Assembly (NCBI GenBank): GCA_938015805.1
Contig: CALLXF010000031.1
Location: forward strand, 1 to 37,560
Source of the DNA: an uncultured Saprospiraceae bacterium
Lineage (GTDB): Bacteria > Bacteroidota > Bacteroidia > Chitinophagales > Saprospiraceae
Reading direction: 5' to 3'
DNA length: 37,560 nt
Shown here: positions 34,886 to 37,560 of the stretch, in pieces
Layout: the number at the start of each line of letters is the position of its first letter
How positions within the stretch are numbered: the stretch's first letter is position 1
Made by a program: the position numbers and the translations under genes
Notes under the pieces: generated by a model
Seen by the model: only the letters and a program-made list of their open reading frames with translations
What the model was told of the DNA's origin: nothing
Database searches by the model: none

Positions 34886-36135
34886 AGAAATTTGACCTAG
34901 ACAATTTATTCAAAAATGCATTAGAGGAACAAGAGTTCAACTATGATCCGCAGGCTTTTAAAGAATTTCAGGCTTTATCTCAAAAGGGTAAAAAGAAGAA
35001 AAGAAAATTCCCCTTTCTATGGTTTTTTTTAGGATTGCTCCTATTCTCTTCAACAGGAACCTTCTTACTATATAATAATAAATCTAAAAAAGATCAGATT
35101 TTACCATCAATAGATATCACTCAAAATCGTAATCATAAAACAACAATAAAAGAGTCAAAACCTAAGGTCACAGAACCCATAAATGAAAGAAGTAATATTT
35201 CTAAGAACATTAATAACATATTATCTACTAACCTAAATTCCTCAAACAATACTAATTTCAAAATCGTAAATCCTGACAAAAACAGATCCACGATAAATTC
35301 CATTGATCCTTCCTTATCGAAGGCTATAATGAAAAATAGACAAGCAAGTTCTACTCCATCTCATCAACGCATTAACAATAACAACGCTGTTTATTCTAAA
35401 CCAAGTTACCCAAATAACAAACGATCATCAATTATAAACGCAAGTAAAACTGACTTATCACCACTACCCTTTTTACCTATATTAACTCAGCGTTTAAGCA
35501 ACGATAATAGATCAATTAGTCTTGACCAAAAAGCCAAACTATCTGCAAAAGAGTTAAATAAACCGAGCAAGAAAAAAGTTGCTTACTTTTTACGTACAGC
35601 GATAGGAAGAGGAGAACTTCAAAGCAATCATTATGATTTAGGAACGGGTATATCCATTCCTCTTACTAGTAACTTCAGGCTCATATCGGGAATAGATTAT
35701 CGCAACATATACGCTGATAATCTAAAACCACATCGAGGATTTGCACAGAAGTTTAATATAACAGGTAGCAATTTTTATCATAATAGCATAGAAGCAGATC
35801 AGCTACATTTATTTAGTATTCCACTAATCGTAAAATACCAATACAAAAAAACATCTTTGTCTACGGGTATACAATACAGTTACTTAATAGGGACTCGAGG
35901 AACAATCACAGATAATAAAGAAGGAATAGAAAATAGAAAGTCTACGTGGATCATAGAGACAGGTATCAATAGGAATATCTTACAATTACAAACTGGGCTG
36001 AGTTACGATATATGCTCTCGATGGTCATTAGATCTATCGTATAATTATTTTGTAAGATCTCTATTTACAGAACAAAACAATATTCAAAAACTATCATCTG
36101 TATCTTTGGGTGTGAGATATTATTTAAAAAAATAA
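34882..36135 (+). CDS. Putative trans-envelope anti-sigma-like protein: cytoplasmic N-terminus, one helix, linker, outer-membrane barrel
   Basis: The start at 34882 overlaps the sigma stop as ATGA; the longer frame from 34807 runs inside the sigma gene and is rejected. The protein is 417 residues. Residues 1-42 are charged and should be cytoplasmic (MKKFDLDNLFKNALEEQEFNYDP, then a basic patch KKKKRK). A single transmembrane helix spans 43-64 (PFLWFFLGLLLFSSTGTFLL). Residues about 65-230 are an Asn/Ser/Lys/Pro-rich low-complexity linker long enough to cross the periplasm. Residues about 231-417 alternate in hydrophobicity in strand pairs (LISGIDYRNIY, LFSIPLIVKYQYKK, STGIQYSYLIGTRG, LDLSYNYFVRSLF) and end SVSLGVRYYLKK, as in small outer-membrane beta-barrels. 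A direct barrel-to-sigma link is inferred from this architecture and from the coupling. Confidence 0.72.
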   Translation: MKKFDLDNLFKNALEEQEFNYDPQAFKEFQALSQKGKKKKRKFPFLWFFLGLLLFSSTGTFLLYNNKSKKDQILPSIDITQNRNHKTTIKESKPKVTEPINERSNISKNINNILSTNLNSSNNTNFKIVNPDKNRSTINSIDPSLSKAIMKNRQASSTPSHQRINNNNAVYSKPSYPNNKRSSIINASKTDLSPLPFLPILTQRLSNDNRSISLDQKAKLSAKELNKPSKKKVAYFLRTAIGRGELQSNHYDLGTGISIPLTSNFRLISGIDYRNIYADNLKPHRGFAQKFNITGSNFYHNSIEADQLHLFSIPLIVKYQYKKTSLSTGIQYSYLIGTRGTITDNKEGIENRKSTWIIETGINRNILQLQTGLSYDICSRWSLDLSYNYFVRSLFTEQNNIQKLSSVSLGVRYYLKK

Positions 36136-36178
36136 TCATTCTTACCCAACCCTTAATCGACTATATACGTAAAGTAAG

Positions 36179-36188
36179 TAACCGGTTA
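36179..36188. promoter_or_regulatory. 10-base palindrome upstream of the acidic lipoprotein gene
   Basis: TAACCGGTTA is a perfect palindrome 48 bases upstream of the ATG at 36236. The GTAACC it contains also resembles ECF-type -35 elements in general, so it may be an operator or a sigma-dependent promoter part. This is weak evidence from one site. Confidence 0.3.
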
Positions 36189-36235
36189 TTACAGTGTGAT
36201 ACAGCACCATTTTCTAACAAATAAAAAATATTAAA

Positions 36236-37171
36236 ATGCAATTTGAATTTAAAAAATTAATAAGAAATTTCCTTCCATTACTTTTACTAGGACTTATGAT
36301 CACATCATGTACTAAGGAAGATATAGAAGAACCAGTGGCACCTGCTGATCCTAAAGCAGTAGAAGAAATTAGCGTTAGAGGAAACTTAGGTGTTTTTGAT
36401 GGAACTTATAATTTTGGGTCTGGAGTAGATTGCGATTGTTATGGACCATTTGACGATATCGATTGGGAAAACGCAGATCCAGAAACGATAGAAGAGCAAA
36501 TAGAAGCCGCATTAGCTACCTTAACAGAAGATGAGCTAGAAGCTCTATTTACACCTGTTTGTACAGAAGAAGGAGCATTTTATCCTAACGCTTGTTTTGC
36601 AGAATGTGATGATGTTATGGATTATTCCGAGTGCGAATCAGAAGACTGGGGATGTGACGGAGAAGATTTTGAAACTATAGAATGCTATGAAATAGTATTT
36701 CCCGTAACAGGTGTATTTTCTGATGGATCTACAGTAACTTTTGAAAGTTATGAGACTTATTTTGAAGCAGTAGTACTTGCCGAAGAAGAGCCACAGTTGG
36801 TCTATCCTTTTGATGTAACTGACGAGGAAGGTAATGTAATAACGATCGAGACAGAGCAACAGTGGGAAGAATTAGGTGTAGATTGTTTTGGAATCGGATG
36901 GGAATGGGACGGATCTGGAGAAGAACCAGAAGCACCTTGTTTTACATATGGTTATCCTTTTAGCCTTTCTATAAATGGTGAAGTTTTCGTCGCTAATGAT
37001 GATATGGAATTAACTAATATTTTTGATAATATCTTCAATTCCCCAGAGCCTCCTGCGGAGTTAAATATACAACCTGTATTTCCTATGAATCTGATTTTAG
37101 ATGATGGAACAACAGTAACTGTAAACACAGACGAGGAGTATTATGATGCCATAATCGAATACTGTGACTAA
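36236..37171 (+). CDS. Highly acidic lipoprotein with Kazal-like cysteine framework and four short repeats
   Basis: The 311-residue protein has lipobox MITSC, with lipidated Cys25. A Kazal-type protease-inhibitor framework is visible: Cys66 and Cys68 (CDCYG), then PVCTEEGAFYPNAC (Cys109 to Cys120), FAEC (Cys124) and YSEC (Cys133). The Cys109-Cys120-Cys124 spacing equals the standard Kazal PVCGxDGxTYxNxC...C pattern, but an acidic helix of about 40 residues (for example EEQIEAALATLTEDELEAL) is inserted before PVC. The C-terminal part has four related strands-and-turn units (FPVTGVFSDGSTVTF, YPFDVTDEEGNVITI, YPFSLSINGEVFVAN, FPMNLILDDGTTVTV). It follows the barrel gene by 100 bases and ends at a strong terminator. 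Calcium binding or protease inhibition at the cell surface is inference. Confidence 0.75.
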   Translation: MQFEFKKLIRNFLPLLLLGLMITSCTKEDIEEPVAPADPKAVEEISVRGNLGVFDGTYNFGSGVDCDCYGPFDDIDWENADPETIEEQIEAALATLTEDELEALFTPVCTEEGAFYPNACFAECDDVMDYSECESEDWGCDGEDFETIECYEIVFPVTGVFSDGSTVTFESYETYFEAVVLAEEEPQLVYPFDVTDEEGNVITIETEQQWEELGVDCFGIGWEWDGSGEEPEAPCFTYGYPFSLSINGEVFVANDDMELTNIFDNIFNSPEPPAELNIQPVFPMNLILDDGTTVTVNTDEEYYDAIIEYCD

Positions 37172-37508
37172 TACTGACTAAGTTGTAAAATATGATGGAT
37201 ATTTCAAAAAAGACTCTAACATCTATGTTGAAATACTGAAATATCTAGAAGCGGCTTAAAATATAATAGTATTAGATTAAATATAAAGTTTTTTAAATAT
37301 TGAGGGATCTCTTTGGAGGTTCCTCTTTTTTATTTCCCATTTAAACAACTCTCTCGATGATGATCTAAATACTGCTTCCTATTTTCATTTTTTATTCGGC
37401 TTAAAGCCAATGAGAAATCATACTCATAAATAGAACTCTGAAATCGCATTACAAAAGAAGCTACCGATTTATAACTAAACTCATATCTTGCATCAGATTT
37501 AAGTGCTT
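37172..37508. other. Intergenic region with no supportable gene
   Basis: This AT-rich stretch lies between the acidic lipoprotein gene and the Tex-like gene. It contains the terminator at 37302-37331. Beyond that, a 39-codon minus-strand ORF (37330-37449) and a short palindrome GGCTTAAAGCC are the only structures; neither is convincing. The Tex-like promoter should be within 37340-37508, but no clear TAnnTTTG box was found. Confidence 0.6.
37302..37331 (+). terminator. Intrinsic terminator after the acidic lipoprotein gene
   Basis: GAGGGATCTC, loop TTTG and GAGGTTCCTC form a 10-base-pair stem (two G-U pairs) followed by six T, 130 bases after the stop. This is a typical Rho-independent terminator for the sigma - barrel - lipoprotein group. 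Confidence 0.88.
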
Positions 37509-37560
37509 ATGAATATGGATGCCCTCAATAGCTTAATAGCAAAAGAATTAAATATTCCTC
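37509..37560 (+). CDS. Start of a Tex-like transcription accessory protein (truncated by window end)
   Basis: An open frame runs from ATG at 37509 (or 37515) off the window end; the visible 17 residues are MNMDALNSLIAKELNIP. The pattern IAKELNI at the extreme N-terminus is characteristic of Tex-family proteins, large cytoplasmic S1-domain RNA-binding factors. Only a few residues are seen, so the call is provisional. Confidence 0.5.
   Translation, partial: MNMDALNSLIAKELNIP

Noticed and set aside
37330-37449. 39-codon minus-strand ORF with an open frame extending to about 37507
   Set aside because: It ends inside the T run of the terminator, has no clear start signal or recognised motif, and the Tex-like gene promoter must occupy this space. 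It might be a gene remnant, but evidence is insufficient.
1-37560. CRISPR arrays, tRNA and rRNA genes
   Set aside because: No regularly spaced direct repeats of CRISPR type and no recognisable tRNA or rRNA sequence were seen on either strand.

Overview
The window looks like chromosomal DNA of a marine or soil Bacteroidota, most likely the Saprospiraceae/Saprospiria side of the phylum. The evidence is AT-rich coding sequence, many secreted proteins ending in type A type IX secretion (T9SS) sorting domains, HYR-type adhesive modules joined to a dockerin-like segment, a lipoprotein TamA homologue (TamL), and several upstream boxes resembling the Bacteroidota -7 element TAnnTTTG. I saw no rRNA, tRNA, CRISPR array, prophage or insertion sequence, and no stretch with clearly foreign composition.

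Region 1 (1-12.1 kb) is mostly housekeeping: the 3' end of moeA with a small membrane ORF; a TrmH/SpoU methyltransferase divergent from TamL; a minus-strand group of RluD pseudouridine synthase, LuxC-like acyl-CoA reductase and endonuclease III; a PLP-dependent Cys/Met-metabolism enzyme; a head-GIN/DUF2807 secreted protein; and a group holding a 7TM-AraC regulator, a YfcE-type phosphoesterase and small membrane proteins.

Region 2 (12.1-23.6 kb) is the surface-protein island. Two tandem paralogues of about 1.3-1.5 thousand residues share one design: signal peptide, several HYR-like modules, a carboxypeptidase-regulatory-like module, a dockerin-like segment, a cohesin-like module and a T9SS tail. 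Divergently transcribed from them is an 837-residue secreted protein made of eight copies of a Cys-rich, acidic module of about 90 residues plus a T9SS tail. The roughly 400-base divergent intergenic region between them contains two inverted repeats.

Region 3 (23.6-30.6 kb) holds a translationally coupled pair of M16 peptidases (one with the zinc motif, one without and fused to an extra domain), a YkuK-type RNase H-like protein, a tiny T9SS-tailed protein, a small lipoprotein, and a secreted vanadium-haloperoxidase/PAP2-type enzyme with a complete active-site signature.

Region 4 (30.7-37.6 kb) is regulatory: a LytTR response regulator, a convergent overlapping hybrid histidine kinase with receiver and Hpt-like domains, then an ECF sigma factor whose stop codon overlaps the start of a protein with a cytoplasmic N-terminus, one transmembrane helix, a long Asn/Ser-rich linker and a predicted outer-membrane beta-barrel. 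A very acidic lipoprotein with a Kazal-like cysteine framework follows. The sigma/trans-envelope/lipoprotein trio is the best candidate for an under-described system: a one-polypeptide bridge from outer membrane to sigma factor. The window ends just inside a gene that starts like the Tex transcription accessory protein.
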